The notes beneath the pieces are model-generated. The model saw nothing but the letters and a program-made list of their open reading frames with translations. It was not told the origin of the DNA and searched no databases. A stretch of 64,000 nt of DNA. Source: Acidobacteriota bacterium (GTDB taxonomy: Bacteria; Acidobacteriota; Vicinamibacteria; Vicinamibacterales; Fen-181). The stretch lies in assembly GCA_003170135.1 (NCBI GenBank), contig PMZR01000127.1:30869-94868 (forward strand), read 5' to 3'. A program made the position numbers and the translations under genes. Shown here piece after piece: positions 42,843-52,580 of this stretch (position 1 is the stretch's first letter; each line of letters opens with the position of its first letter).

Positions 42843-43835
42843 GTGGGGAGTTCGCAAACGGATCACCAGAGCACCGATCGTCGTCAGTTCCTTCAGGCGC
42901 TGCTGCGCGTGGGCGGCCTCTCGGCCGTCGGCGTCGGTGCCGGGGTCTGGCTGAGAGGGCGCAGCGCGCGGCCCGTTGAAGCGTCGGCCCTCGTGCTCAA
43001 GCGCCGGCAGAAGATCGCCGTATCCCCGGCCCTTCCGGAACTCGTCCTGACGCGGGGCGAGTCGCCGCGCGCGCTCGTGCGCGGCGCCGTCGAGGCGCTC
43101 GGCGGCATGGGCCGGTTCGTGTCGCGCGGCGACGTGGTGGTGGTGAAGCCGAACATCGGCTGGGACCGCGCTCCCGAGTTCGCCGCCACCACCAACCCCG
43201 ACATCGTCGCCGAGGTCGTGCGCCTGTGCCGCGAGGCGGGCGCGGGCCAGGTGATCGTCACCGACGTCAGCTGCAACGACGCGCGTGCCTCGTTCGAGCG
43301 AAGCGGCATCGCGGCGGCAGCCGCGGCCGCCGGCGCCACCGTCGTGCTGCCCGAACCGCAGCGCTTCAGGACCGTGGATCTGCGCGGCGAAGTCCTCACC
43401 GAGTGGCCGGTCCTCGAACCGTTCGTCACCGCCGACAAGGTGATCAACGTCGCGATTGCCAAGCATCACAGCCTGACCGGTGTGACGCTGGGCATGAAGA
43501 ACTGGTACGGGATCATCGGCGGCCAGCGCAACCGTTTGCACCAGCGGATCAACGAAAGCCTGGCGGACCTCACCTCATTCGTCGCGCCGGCGTTGACGAT
43601 CATCGACGGCTATCGCGTGCTGATGCGCAACGGGCCGACCGGCGGCAGTCCGGCCGACGTCGAGGAGCGCAAGACACTCGTTGCGAGCACGGATCCGGTT
43701 GCTGCTGACGCCTACGCGGCCAAGACGTTCTTCGATCTCGATCCGCAGCAACTGCCGTTCCTCCGACTAGCCGAAGCCCGCGCGCTCGGCAAGACCTTGC
43801 TCGACCCGGGCCGCGTCGCGGAGCGCGCGGTATGA
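42843..43835 (+). CDS. Tat-exported DUF362 protein
   Basis: 330 aa. The N-terminus has an RR motif with a hydrophobic core (TDRRQFLQALLRVGGLSAVGVGAGVWL), a Tat signal. The DUF362 domain follows: VSRGDVVVVKPNIGWDRAPEFAATTNPDIVAEVV, VIVTDVSCND, KVINVAIAKHHSLTGVTLGMKNWYGIIGGQRN. DUF362 proteins often accompany iron-sulfur clusters; no biochemical role is established. GTG start 42843. The stop overlaps the polyferredoxin start at 43832 (ATGA). Confidence 0.85.
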   Translation: MGSSQTDHQSTDRRQFLQALLRVGGLSAVGVGAGVWLRGRSARPVEASALVLKRRQKIAVSPALPELVLTRGESPRALVRGAVEALGGMGRFVSRGDVVVVKPNIGWDRAPEFAATTNPDIVAEVVRLCREAGAGQVIVTDVSCNDARASFERSGIAAAAAAAGATVVLPEPQRFRTVDLRGEVLTEWPVLEPFVTADKVINVAIAKHHSLTGVTLGMKNWYGIIGGQRNRLHQRINESLADLTSFVAPALTIIDGYRVLMRNGPTGGSPADVEERKTLVASTDPVAADAYAAKTFFDLDPQQLPFLRLAEARALGKTLLDPGRVAERAV

Positions 43836-45502
43836 GTCAAACCGCCTTGCGCCGCGTTCGCCTGTTCTCGCAGGCGGTGTTCTTCGCGCTGTTCGTGCTG
43901 CTGCTCGCGTGGACCGAGTTCGACGGCGCGCGCGGCGCGACGGGCGCCGCACTGCGCCTGCCCCGGCCCGTCAGCCTGTTCCTCGAACTGAATCCGCTGG
44001 TCGCGCTTGCCACCGCGCTCTCGACCGCGAGCCTCTATCGGCGTCTCGCCTGGTGCCTCGTCATCCTCGTGCCGACCTTCGCGCTCGGGCGCTTCGCCTG
44101 CGGGTGGATCTGTCCGCTCGGCTCGCTGAATCATTTCTTCGGATCCTGGAAGTCCGAGAAGAAGCGCGGCGCGAAGCTGATTGCCTCGAACCGCTACCGC
44201 CCGTGGCAGGCGATCAAGTACTACGTGCTGGCGGCCGGGCTGGTCCTCGCGGTATTCGGCAGCGCCATCGTGCTGCTTCTCGATCCGATCTCGCTGCTGG
44301 TCCGCTCGTTCGCGATCGTCGTTCTCCCCGCGATTCACGCCCTCGTCTCGAGCGTCAGGGCCACGCTCTACGCCTGGCCGGTGCCCGGGGCGCGAACGGC
44401 CGCGGATGTCTTGCAGGTGGTCTCGAGCCATACGCTGGTCGGCTTCCGGCAGCCGCACTTCCAGCAGGTCGTCGCGATCGGCCTGATCTTCGCGGCGATT
44501 CTCTTCCTGAACTTGCGCGTCACGCGATTCTGGTGCCGGGCGCTCTGCCCGCTCGGCGGCCTGCTCGGCCTCGCATCGCGCTGGTCGCTGCTGCGGCTGA
44601 AGAAGAACGACGCGCAGTGTGACAACTGCAACCGCTGCCTCCTCCATTGCCAGGGCGGCGACGATCCGCTTCCCGGCGCGCCGTGGCGCAAGGCCGAGTG
44701 CCACCTGTGTCTCAACTGCGTCGGCGATTGCCCGCAGCACGCGTTGCGATTCCAGTTCGCAGCCGCGCCCGCCAGGGCAATCGACGCCCCTCAACTGCAG
44801 CGGCGAAGACTCATCGGCAGCCTCGCTCTCGGCGCCGGGCTCCTCCCGGTTCTGCGCGGCGCGAGCCTGAGCGGTTCGGAACCGGACCCGCGCCTCATCC
44901 GTCCGCCCGGGTCGCTCCTCGAAGCCCGGTTCCTCGAGCGGTGCATCCGCTGCGGCGAGTGCATGAAGGTGTGCCCCACCAACGCGCTCCAGCCGAGCGT
45001 GACCGAGGGTGGGCTCGAAGGCTTGTGGACGCCGGTGCTCGTGCCGCGCGTCGGTTACTGCGAACCGGGCTGCGTCCTCTGCGGGCAGGTCTGCCCCACC
45101 GGCGCGATCTGGGAAATCACCGCGGAGGAGAAGACCGGGCGGAGCGCAGGGAACCAGCAGGCGGCCGATCCCGTCAAAATCGGCACGGCCTTCTACGACC
45201 GCGGCCGGTGCCTGCCGTGGGCGATGGGCACCGAGTGCCTCGTATGCGAGGAATGGTGCCCCACCTCGCCGAAGGCGATCTACCTGGTGCCCGGCGACGT
45301 CGTCACTTCAACCGGCGAAACGAAACGCGTGCGCCAGCCGTACGTCGATCCGAAACGGTGCACCGGCTGCGGCGCCTGCGAGTACGCCTGCCCGGTGCAC
45401 GATCGGCCCGCGGTTTACGTCACGAGCATCGGCGAGAGCCGATCGAAGGCGAATCAGATCCTGCTCGAGCGCGGCAAACGGCCGGCCAGGACGGCCGGGT
45501 AG
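43832..45502 (+). CDS. Membrane polyferredoxin (NapH/RnfC-like 4Fe-4S protein)
   Basis: 556 aa. The N-terminal half has several membrane segments with two NapH/NosR-style CxxxCP motifs (FACGWICPLG, WCRALCPLGG). The C-terminal half has several ferredoxin motifs: CDNCNRCLLHC, CHLCLNCVGDCP, CIRCGECMKVCP, a CEPGCVLCGQVCP variant, CLVCEEWCP, and CTGCGACEYACP. This suggests an electron-transfer relay across or along the membrane. It sits between two DUF362 genes and overlaps the first by 4 bp, so the three probably work as one complex. Donor and acceptor unknown. Confidence 0.9.
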   Translation: MSQTALRRVRLFSQAVFFALFVLLLAWTEFDGARGATGAALRLPRPVSLFLELNPLVALATALSTASLYRRLAWCLVILVPTFALGRFACGWICPLGSLNHFFGSWKSEKKRGAKLIASNRYRPWQAIKYYVLAAGLVLAVFGSAIVLLLDPISLLVRSFAIVVLPAIHALVSSVRATLYAWPVPGARTAADVLQVVSSHTLVGFRQPHFQQVVAIGLIFAAILFLNLRVTRFWCRALCPLGGLLGLASRWSLLRLKKNDAQCDNCNRCLLHCQGGDDPLPGAPWRKAECHLCLNCVGDCPQHALRFQFAAAPARAIDAPQLQRRRLIGSLALGAGLLPVLRGASLSGSEPDPRLIRPPGSLLEARFLERCIRCGECMKVCPTNALQPSVTEGGLEGLWTPVLVPRVGYCEPGCVLCGQVCPTGAIWEITAEEKTGRSAGNQQAADPVKIGTAFYDRGRCLPWAMGTECLVCEEWCPTSPKAIYLVPGDVVTSTGETKRVRQPYVDPKRCTGCGACEYACPVHDRPAVYVTSIGESRSKANQILLERGKRPARTAG

Positions 45503-45515
45503 GAAGTCGGAGTTC

Positions 45516-45550
45516 GGACCCCGGACACCGGACTCCAGACCCCGCAACCC
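45516..45550. repeat. Heptanucleotide array (GGACTCC type)
   Basis: GGACCCC, GGACACC, GGACTCC, AGACCCC, GCAACCC, 14 bp past the polyferredoxin stop and inside the operon, 29 bp before the second DUF362 start. Confidence 0.75.
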
Positions 45551-45578
45551 GGATTCTCTGAGCCCCCTTGAGGTGCTT

Positions 45579-46799
45579 ATGCCACGTTCCGGCTACCGTT
45601 CGATGGGCGACAGGTTCCCGGTGGATCGCCGCGAGTTTCTCAAGACGCTCGGCGTCTGTTCCGCCGCTGTGACGGGTGGGGCGATTCTCGGGGGCTCTGC
45701 CTTCGCTGCCCAGGCGACCCAGGCCACTCCGCCCGCGCCCGTCGAGACGAACATCGCCGACTTTCTCAAGGTCCCGAAGACGAAGTTCTCGGTGCCCGGT
45801 CCGTTCCCCGGCAGGGTCGTGAAGATCGCCGACCAGCGCTCGCTCGTGGGTGACAACTTCGACGCCGCCGTCGTCGCCGGCATGGTAACGAAAGGCATCA
45901 CCGCACTCACCGGCAAGGACATGAAGGCCAGCTTCGGCCTGTTCTTCGACAAGAAGGACATCGTCGGCATCAAGGTGAATCCGGTCGGTCCCCCGCTCAT
46001 CAACACGCGGCCCGAAGTGGTTGACGCCGTCGTGAACTGGCTGACCGACGCGGGGCTGCCGCCCGAGAACATCGTCATCTGGGATCGGTTCGACTACATG
46101 CTCAAGGATGCCGGCTTCACCACCGAGCGCTTCAAGGGCATCAAGGTCGAAGGGCTCCAGACGATGGACGAGAACGGAAACAAGTGGAAGGACGCGAACG
46201 GCAATCATCTCAGCATCAACAATTTCGACAAGAACGTCTTCCTGTTTGCCAAGGGAATAACCGGCAAGGGGGTCCCGAACTACCCGAACGATGAGTTCTA
46301 CCTGAACCAGCACGTCTTCAACGGCGAGTATTCGTACTTCGGCAAGCTGGTCACGCAGCGGCTGACGAAGATCATCAACATCGCCGCCTACAAGAACACC
46401 GGGCAGTCCGTCTCGATGGCGACCAAGAACATCGGCTTCGGTTCGCTGTGCAACGTCGGCCGGCTGCACGGCCCCCTCGGCATGAAGACGAGCACCCAGG
46501 TCATCGCAGCGCCGGTCATCCGCGACAAGATGGTGCTGAACATCACCGACGGACTGCGCGGCCAGTACGACGGCGGTCCCGACAAGAACGCGCAATTCGT
46601 CTACCCGAACTATTCGTTGTACTTCGCGACCGACCCGTTTGCGCTCGACATGATCTGCCACAACGAGTTGAAGGAGAAGCGGCGCGCGATGGGCGGCACG
46701 GTGAACGACAATCCGCGCTTTACCGAGTACCTCACCTACGCGCAATCGCTTGGACTTGGCGTGGCGGACGTCGGGAAGATCACGGTGGTCAAGGCGTAG
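45579..46799 (+). CDS. Second Tat-exported DUF362 protein
   Basis: 406 aa, longer relative of the protein at 42843. Tat signal VDRREFLKTLGVCSAAVTGGAILGGSAFAA. DUF362 core: FGLFFDKKDIVGIKVNPVGPPLINTRPEVVDAVVNWLTDAGLP, IVIWDRFDYML, KIINIAAYKNTGQSVSMATKNIGFG. Start ATG 45579 with TTGAGGTG upstream; ATG 45603 is an alternative eight codons on. It probably forms a functional unit with the polyferredoxin encoded 76 bp upstream. Confidence 0.87.
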   Translation: MPRSGYRSMGDRFPVDRREFLKTLGVCSAAVTGGAILGGSAFAAQATQATPPAPVETNIADFLKVPKTKFSVPGPFPGRVVKIADQRSLVGDNFDAAVVAGMVTKGITALTGKDMKASFGLFFDKKDIVGIKVNPVGPPLINTRPEVVDAVVNWLTDAGLPPENIVIWDRFDYMLKDAGFTTERFKGIKVEGLQTMDENGNKWKDANGNHLSINNFDKNVFLFAKGITGKGVPNYPNDEFYLNQHVFNGEYSYFGKLVTQRLTKIINIAAYKNTGQSVSMATKNIGFGSLCNVGRLHGPLGMKTSTQVIAAPVIRDKMVLNITDGLRGQYDGGPDKNAQFVYPNYSLYFATDPFALDMICHNELKEKRRAMGGTVNDNPRFTEYLTYAQSLGLGVADVGKITVVKA

Positions 46800-46890
46800 C
46801 GCCGGCCTTGGGCCTCTGGCGTTCTTCCGCGGTGAACGCGCCGGGACGCGGTGCGACAGGCCATGCGGCGGTCGGCGCCGATGAATACGC

Positions 46891-47760
46891 ATGATGAAAA
46901 CCATCCTGTTCTCCCTTGTCGTGTTGCTGCTTGCTCCCCTCCCGGCTGTTGCGATCGATGACGCGGCGCTGCTGCCCCCCGACGGCTTCCTCGGCGCCTG
47001 GAAGAAGGTGGACGCGGCGAAGCGCTTCACCGAGGCGGACCTCTACGGCTACATCGACGGCGGCGCGGAGTTGTTCCTCGAGTACGGCTTCGAACAGCTG
47101 ACGGTGCAGAAGTATCGGAACGGCTCGGACGAGTTCGCGGTTGAAGCCTATCGGATGGCGGACTCGCCCGCGGCCGCGGGCATCTACCTGATGAAGGCCG
47201 GCAAGGAGACGCCGGTCATTGGGTTCCGCGAACGGCACACGGCGAACAGGTACCAGTTGATGTTCTACCGCAACCGGTACTTCGTCATCGTGAACAACCT
47301 GTCCGGCAAGGAAGCGCTCGCACCGCTCGAGGTGAAGTTCGCCTCCGCGATCGCTTCGAAGCTCCCGGCGGCGGTGCCGACCGCGGAGTTGCAGACGCTG
47401 CCGCGGGCTGGCCTCGTGCCCGGTTCCGCGCGCCTCGTGCGGGGCGCCTACGGCCTGCAGGCGGTCTTCACGCTCGGTGACGGCGACATCCTGCTGCTCG
47501 AACGCAAGCTGACGGCCGCGGCGGGCAACTACAAATCCGCTACCGGCGATTACACGCTCATCGTCGCCACCTACACGGACGCCGCGCAGGCGAGGCGGGC
47601 CTTCGATCACCTGCAGAAGAACCTCGACCACTACCTGAAGGTCGTGGATCAGAAGCCGGACCGCTTTGTCTTCGTGGACTACGCGAAGCAGTACGGCGTA
47701 GTGTCGGTGGTGGGAAAGCGGCTCGAGGCGCGGGTGAAACTGGCGCAGAAGCCCAAATAG
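46891..47760 (+). CDS. Exported DUF6599-like protein
   Basis: 289 aa, signal MMKTILFSLVVLLLAPLPAVA. The domain contains LYGYIDGGAELFLEYGFEQLTVQKY, EAYRMADSPAAAGIYLMKAG and YTLIVATYTDAAQARRAFDHL, which I associate with DUF6599 proteins. These often end DUF362/4Fe-4S clusters; no activity known. It follows the second DUF362 gene on the same strand with a 91-bp gap, and may share its transcript. Confidence 0.75.
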   Translation: MMKTILFSLVVLLLAPLPAVAIDDAALLPPDGFLGAWKKVDAAKRFTEADLYGYIDGGAELFLEYGFEQLTVQKYRNGSDEFAVEAYRMADSPAAAGIYLMKAGKETPVIGFRERHTANRYQLMFYRNRYFVIVNNLSGKEALAPLEVKFASAIASKLPAAVPTAELQTLPRAGLVPGSARLVRGAYGLQAVFTLGDGDILLLERKLTAAAGNYKSATGDYTLIVATYTDAAQARRAFDHLQKNLDHYLKVVDQKPDRFVFVDYAKQYGVVSVVGKRLEARVKLAQKPK

Positions 47761-47761
47761 G

Positions 47762-47789
47762 CCTTGGACCTTGGACCTTCGGCCTTGGG
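47762..47789. repeat. Heptanucleotide array (CCTTGGA type)
   Basis: CCTTGGA, CCTTGGA, CCTTCGG, CCTTGGG, all 7 bp, beginning 2 bp after the DUF6599-like stop codon, between convergent genes. Confidence 0.8.
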
Positions 47790-47825
47790 CAAAGCAGGCC
47801 GAGAGCCACTCTCGACGACGGCGGT

Positions 47826-48707
47826 TCACCCGCCGGGCACGTAGTAACCTCGCCTGGCCCTGAGATCGGCGTTCCTGCCGACGAGGCGCACATCGAGCGT
47901 GTGCCAGCCTTCTCGTGTGACGCTTCGCGGGTAGTAGGTCAGCACATAGCGCGCCTGCATCTCGCGCAGCATCCTGACGAACAACGTCTTCAGGTCCTTC
48001 GTGGACTCCGCGACGATCGTATCGCCGCCCGTCTCCCGGGCGATCGGCCCCAGCACGTTCTTCATGCTCGCATCCAGGCCGACGCCGTAGAGCACGACAT
48101 CCGATTGGCGCGCCACCTCGCTGACCTCCTTCGCGCTCAACCAGCTCGCGTTGTCTTCGCCGTCGCTGAAGAGCAGCACCATGCAGCGCGTCGTTGTGGT
48201 CCGCCGAAGCATCATCCCCGCGTAGAGGGCGTCGAACATCGACGTCCGGCCGCCAGGCGAGACGCCGTCCAGTGCCCGGCGGATCGACGCGACGTCGGAC
48301 GTCAGCTGGGCCGGCATCATCACGCGGTGGGAGAACGTGACGAGGGCAGCTCGATCGACCGGCCTGAGGCGATCGAGAATGCCGCGACCCGCATCGACGC
48401 GCTGCGCGAGCCCGCCCGACGCCATGCTCCCGCTGGTGTCGAACACGAGAATGACATCGAGCGGTATCGCCTGTAGCGTGGCCGTCCCGACCGTGCCTTC
48501 TCCGCTGACGCTCTCAATCTTCTGCCCCACCCCGTTGTCGCGCACCTCGAAATCAGATGCCTTCAGCCCGACGATCGCCTGGCCGTGCGAGGTGGCGAGC
48601 ACGTCAACCGAGACGAGGTCCACCTTGACGGTGAAGGTCGGCTGCTGAGGGCGCCCGATGCCGCCCACGAGTACCGCCGCGAGGATCGCCAGGCCGAGTC
48701 GCATCAT
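47826..48707 (-). CDS. Exported VWFA-domain protein
   Basis: 293 aa with signal MMRLGLAILAAVLVGGIG. The VWFA-related acidobacterial fold here has an intact metal site (VFDTSGSMASG: D-x-S-x-S). It starts with FTVKVDLVSVDVLATSHGQAIVGLKASDFEVRDNG and ends YVLTYYPRSVTREGWHTLDVRL. The start ATG 48707 overlaps the upstream TPR gene's stop by 4 bp, which fixes the start and indicates coupling. Unlike the large protein at 5840 it has no extra domain. Probably a protein-binding partner of the TPR protein outside the cytoplasm. Confidence 0.88.
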   Translation of the reverse strand: MMRLGLAILAAVLVGGIGRPQQPTFTVKVDLVSVDVLATSHGQAIVGLKASDFEVRDNGVGQKIESVSGEGTVGTATLQAIPLDVILVFDTSGSMASGGLAQRVDAGRGILDRLRPVDRAALVTFSHRVMMPAQLTSDVASIRRALDGVSPGGRTSMFDALYAGMMLRRTTTTRCMVLLFSDGEDNASWLSAKEVSEVARQSDVVLYGVGLDASMKNVLGPIARETGGDTIVAESTKDLKTLFVRMLREMQARYVLTYYPRSVTREGWHTLDVRLVGRNADLRARRGYYVPGG

Positions 48708-50065
48708 CGAACCGCCTTGCGAAGCGCGGCGAGCAGATCGTCTCGCTGCCAGAACGGCCCGAGGGGATAGCTCCACCACGGGTCGGCGCGCAGGTCCACC
48801 TCCTTGCCCGCCAGCGCAGCATCGATGGCCACGGTCGCGGCGTCGCGCTGTCCGTCCCGATACAACGCGTGACTGAGCGCGATCGACGCCGAGGGACAGC
48901 CGGGACACTCGCGGCCGGCCTCGCGGTACGCGGCAACGGCCTCGGCCCGTTGGCCGTTGGCTTCACGGACGGCACCGGCGAACAGCGATGCGAGATAGCG
49001 GACACGCGCATCCCCGACTGTTGCCGCGAGACGACATTCCTCGAGCGCCGCGTCGAGCCGCCCGCTCAGGTACAGGACCCGGCCCAGTCGCAAGTGGGCT
49101 TCGGCAAACCTCGGATCAGATGTGAGCGTCTTGCGATAAAACTCTTCGGCGAGCTTCAGGCCGTCCCTCTTTCGCCGCTCGAGCACCGGCGGCGGTGACC
49201 AATGCGCATTCTCCAAGGGGCCCGCCCGTTGACTGCGAGGTGGCGGAGAGAGATCCACACCGGGAGAGGCGATGAATTCGTTCAGCGCGCCGGCCGCCGT
49301 GAGGATGTCTGGATCGTCCGGAAAGCGCGCCACCGCGTCGTCAACATGGGCAACGGCCGGGACCAGACTGAGCTCACCCTGAAGATATCCGGCCACCGCG
49401 AGGTACCAGTTCCGTTTGAAGCGCGGAGGAAGGCTGTCGTCGTCGATCGCGGCGAGTAGCCGGCGCGCGGCCTCGAGATGCTCGCCCGGCATGCGGAGAT
49501 AGACCACCGAGTCGGTGTGGAGCATGACCGCGGCGGCAAGCGTCAGGTCGTCGAACTTCTCGACTGGCGACCCCGGGCGACCCCAGAGCGACTTGTGTGC
49601 GAGGAGAAATTCCTGGAGCGTGGCAAGATCTGACGCCGTCCATTCGGCGGTGACAATGGACTTCACGTCCCCGGCTCGATACCGGTCGATCTGCCGTGCG
49701 TACTCGCTCCCGTTCATCTGCGCCCAGAACAGTGTCGCAACCTCGACGGCGGCCTGCCTGGCGAGCGAAAGCGCGTCCATCTCACTCTCGCCTTTGGCTT
49801 CCTTCAGGATGTGTAGCACCTCGTCGACGAGAAACACGACGTGCTCGTACTGCTTGCGCGCCGCCGCGTCGAGGCGGTTCCGGTCGACGCTCCGCAAGTC
49901 CAGTTGCACCGAGGCGAGCACCTCGTGGATCTGGGCAACAGCCTTCGGCGACTGAGGAGCTATATCGTGTTCCGCGGCCACGGACGAAATGCAGAATGGA
50001 GCGGCCACGAAAGGCCGGCTGGCGACCGCGAGGAGAAGCACGCAGGCGACCGTCAGAATGCGCAT
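48704..50065 (-). CDS. Exported TPR-repeat protein
   Basis: 453 aa. Signal MRILTVACVLLLAVASRPFVAA. Helical repeat pattern of TPR type is clearest in DPRFAEAHLRLGRVLYLSGRLDAALEECRLA and RYLASLFAGAVREANGQRAEAVAAYREAG. Its stop overlaps the start of the VWFA gene, so the two proteins are made together; TPR/VWA pairs commonly form complexes. No enzymatic motif. Start ATG 50065 supports a good signal peptide. Confidence 0.82.
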   Translation of the reverse strand: MRILTVACVLLLAVASRPFVAAPFCISSVAAEHDIAPQSPKAVAQIHEVLASVQLDLRSVDRNRLDAAARKQYEHVVFLVDEVLHILKEAKGESEMDALSLARQAAVEVATLFWAQMNGSEYARQIDRYRAGDVKSIVTAEWTASDLATLQEFLLAHKSLWGRPGSPVEKFDDLTLAAAVMLHTDSVVYLRMPGEHLEAARRLLAAIDDDSLPPRFKRNWYLAVAGYLQGELSLVPAVAHVDDAVARFPDDPDILTAAGALNEFIASPGVDLSPPPRSQRAGPLENAHWSPPPVLERRKRDGLKLAEEFYRKTLTSDPRFAEAHLRLGRVLYLSGRLDAALEECRLAATVGDARVRYLASLFAGAVREANGQRAEAVAAYREAGRECPGCPSASIALSHALYRDGQRDAATVAIDAALAGKEVDLRADPWWSYPLGPFWQRDDLLAALRKAVR

Positions 50066-50131
50066 GCGCTCGCTCGATGGCCGATGGTCAGGGACAGGCT
50101 GGCGGCGGATATTATGACACGGGCGGGATGA

Positions 50132-50165
50132 TCTTGGCCTTTGGCCTTGGGCCTTTGACCTTCGC
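50132..50165. repeat. Heptanucleotide array (CTTTGGC type)
   Basis: TCTTGGC, CTTTGGC, CTTGGGC, CTTTGAC, CTTCGCA, each 7 bp, in the 133-bp spacer between the TPR gene and the second ADOP permease. Confidence 0.75.
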
Positions 50166-50198
50166 AACAACAGCCGATAGCTTCGTGAACCCGCGATC

Positions 50199-52556
50199 CT
50201 ATTCAGCGCGCATTAGCTCCACGGGATTCAGGCGCGCCGCACGGCGGGCCGGCAGGTAACAAGCCACTGCCGCCCCACACACTACGACGACAGCCACAAC
50301 GGCGTAGGCGGGTGGGTCGTACGGACTGACGCCATATAAGAGGCTGGCGAGCCAATGCCCGGCCGCGAGCGCGGTGCCGAACCCCACGATGAGGCCGAGC
50401 AGGGTCAGGCGCGCGCCAGCACGCACAACAAGGGCCATTGCGTCCCTGAGCGTCGCACCCAACGCGGCGCGGACCGCCAGCTCCCGCCGGCGCTCGGTCA
50501 CCGATCGACCGAGCACCGCGAACAGCCCCACGAGCACAACGGCCAGCGCGACAATCGCGAAGGCGGTGACGAGCCACAGTCGCAACTCCCGGCCGGCGAT
50601 CGCGCGGTTCATCTCTGCGTCGAGGGTGCGCGCGTCCAACAGCGGCACGGTAGGGTCCACTTCGTGGATGGCGCGCGCGACGACGGGAATCATGGCGGCG
50701 GGATCTCCCGCCACGCGTACCGCGAGATATAACGTGCCGACGGGAAGCTGGTGCCAGCGCACGTAGACATTGCCGGCTACCGTGGCATCCAGGCCGGAGT
50801 AGCGCACGTCGGATGCGATTCCGATGACGCGTGGCTTCACACGGCGGCCGGTGGACGTCGGGACAGCAAACGAGAGCTGACGGCCGAGCGAGTCGGCCTC
50901 GAATGTCAACTCCCGCGCCGCTCGCTCACTTAACACGGCGACGGGTTCGCTCCCCTGGTCGTCAGCCTCGTTGAACCAGCGCCCGCGCAGGAGACGAATG
51001 CCCAAGGCCTGAAAATACCCAGGTGTGACCGGGATCAGGTTCGCGAGATACGTATCGTCACGCCCCTTGTCATTCATTATTCGAATGGACATGACAAGGG
51101 CATGACTTGGAGGCAGGCCCGCGCCAAAGCCTGCGGCCTCGACACCCGCCAGCGCGCGCACCCGCCGGAGTACGTCATCGACGAATACCACGCGCGAACT
51201 GGCATTGAAACGTGCCGACTCCGTCATCATCACGCTCATGGCCAGCGCGTGATCGGACTCGATACCCGCGCCCCGGCTGAGCAACCCGACTACCGTCCGT
51301 CCGAACAGGCTGGCGCCAACCAGCAACACCACCGCCGCAGCCACCTGTGCGACGACGAGGGCCGCTTGCAGTCCGCGGCCGCGCCCGCGGGCAACACTGC
51401 CTTGGTGGAACGCGGGTGCGAGGTCCGTGTGCGCCGCAGCGAGCGCGGGCGCAGCGCCGCAGAGCGCCGTGACGACGAGCGCAATACCGGCGACGGCGGC
51501 GAGCACAGGCAGGTCGATCGCAATCGCGATGGTACGCGGCAGGCTGGTGCCCGCCAGCCGCACGAACGTGCCTACGCCCACTTGGGCCGCGAGCGCCCCC
51601 AGCGCCGACCCGGCGGTGGCGATGATGAAGCTCTCGGCGAGCGCGGTGCGAAGGAGCCGCGCCGGACTGGCGCCGATCGCCAACCGAACCGCCAGGTCAC
51701 GTCTGCGCGCCACGGAGCGGCCCAGCAGGAGGGTGCCAACGTTCGCGCACGCAACGAGGAGCAGGAGCGAGGCCGCCGCAACGAACAGGACCAGCACTGG
51801 CTGCGCATCGCCGGCAGTCGCTGTCGCGAGCGGCTCAACCAGTCCTGCCAGCCTCTGCGCGTGGGCCGGGTCGACTTCGGCGAGCACGCGTTCGGCATCC
51901 TGGCGCGCCGCCGCCAGCGTGACGCCCGGCCGCAGACGCGCGACGAAAGAATAGGTCCGTGTATCGTCCTGCCCGAAGAGCGCAACACCCTCTATCGAAC
52001 GCGCGGGCAGCCACAGGAGAACGTCTTCGTCAGGGAAGGCAAAGGCTGGCGGCATGACCGCGGCGACATGATAGGCACGAGCGCCAACGAACAGAGCGCG
52101 GCCCAGCAAGTCGGCCGCCACGGACCCGACGCGCCTGGCGTACCGATCGCTCACCACGACAGACTCGTCAGTGTTTTCGCCCGGGGCCCGGCCAACTGCG
52201 GGCGCTGTCCCCAGTACGTCAAACAGCGCGCCCTCTACGAGCGCGACGCGCGCGCTCTGCGGCTCACCGATGCCCCGCACGGTGACCTGGTCGACGGTGT
52301 ATGCCGCCATTGTCGTGAACGTACGCGCCCGCCGCTGCCATTCGGGAACGTCCTGCAACCTGACCGCGACGGCGATGCGGACCAGTCGATCCGGTTGCGC
52401 GAACGGCAGTGGCCGCAGGAGCACGCCGTAGGCCACGGCGAGCACCGCGGTGTTGGCGCCCGTGCCGAAAGCCAGCGTTACGACAGCCGCGAGGGTGGTC
52501 CCCCAGCTGGCCCGAAGTGATTTGAGCGCCGTCCGAACGTCATAGAAGCCGCTCAT
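50199..52556 (-). CDS. ADOP-type MacB/FtsX permease
   Basis: About 785 aa, complete. Two tandem MacB_PCD-FtsX halves: MSGFYDVRTALKSLRASWG, TLAFGTGANTAVLAVAYGVLLRPLPF, first FtsX block VLFVAAASLLLLVACANVGTLLLGRSVARRRDLAVRLAIGAS, second block ending AVLGRSVTERRRELAVRAALGAT and ARRAARLNPVELMRAE. Internal duplication without an ATPase is the ADOP hallmark. Start ATG 52556 has GGGAG 9 nt upstream; an in-frame ATG at 52580 adds eight residues. Substrate unknown. Confidence 0.9.
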   Translation of the reverse strand: MSGFYDVRTALKSLRASWGTTLAAVVTLAFGTGANTAVLAVAYGVLLRPLPFAQPDRLVRIAVAVRLQDVPEWQRRARTFTTMAAYTVDQVTVRGIGEPQSARVALVEGALFDVLGTAPAVGRAPGENTDESVVVSDRYARRVGSVAADLLGRALFVGARAYHVAAVMPPAFAFPDEDVLLWLPARSIEGVALFGQDDTRTYSFVARLRPGVTLAAARQDAERVLAEVDPAHAQRLAGLVEPLATATAGDAQPVLVLFVAAASLLLLVACANVGTLLLGRSVARRRDLAVRLAIGASPARLLRTALAESFIIATAGSALGALAAQVGVGTFVRLAGTSLPRTIAIAIDLPVLAAVAGIALVVTALCGAAPALAAAHTDLAPAFHQGSVARGRGRGLQAALVVAQVAAAVVLLVGASLFGRTVVGLLSRGAGIESDHALAMSVMMTESARFNASSRVVFVDDVLRRVRALAGVEAAGFGAGLPPSHALVMSIRIMNDKGRDDTYLANLIPVTPGYFQALGIRLLRGRWFNEADDQGSEPVAVLSERAARELTFEADSLGRQLSFAVPTSTGRRVKPRVIGIASDVRYSGLDATVAGNVYVRWHQLPVGTLYLAVRVAGDPAAMIPVVARAIHEVDPTVPLLDARTLDAEMNRAIAGRELRLWLVTAFAIVALAVVLVGLFAVLGRSVTERRRELAVRAALGATLRDAMALVVRAGARLTLLGLIVGFGTALAAGHWLASLLYGVSPYDPPAYAVVAVVVVCGAAVACYLPARRAARLNPVELMRAE

Positions 52557-52580
52557 CTTCTGGCGCTCCCACCAAGACAT

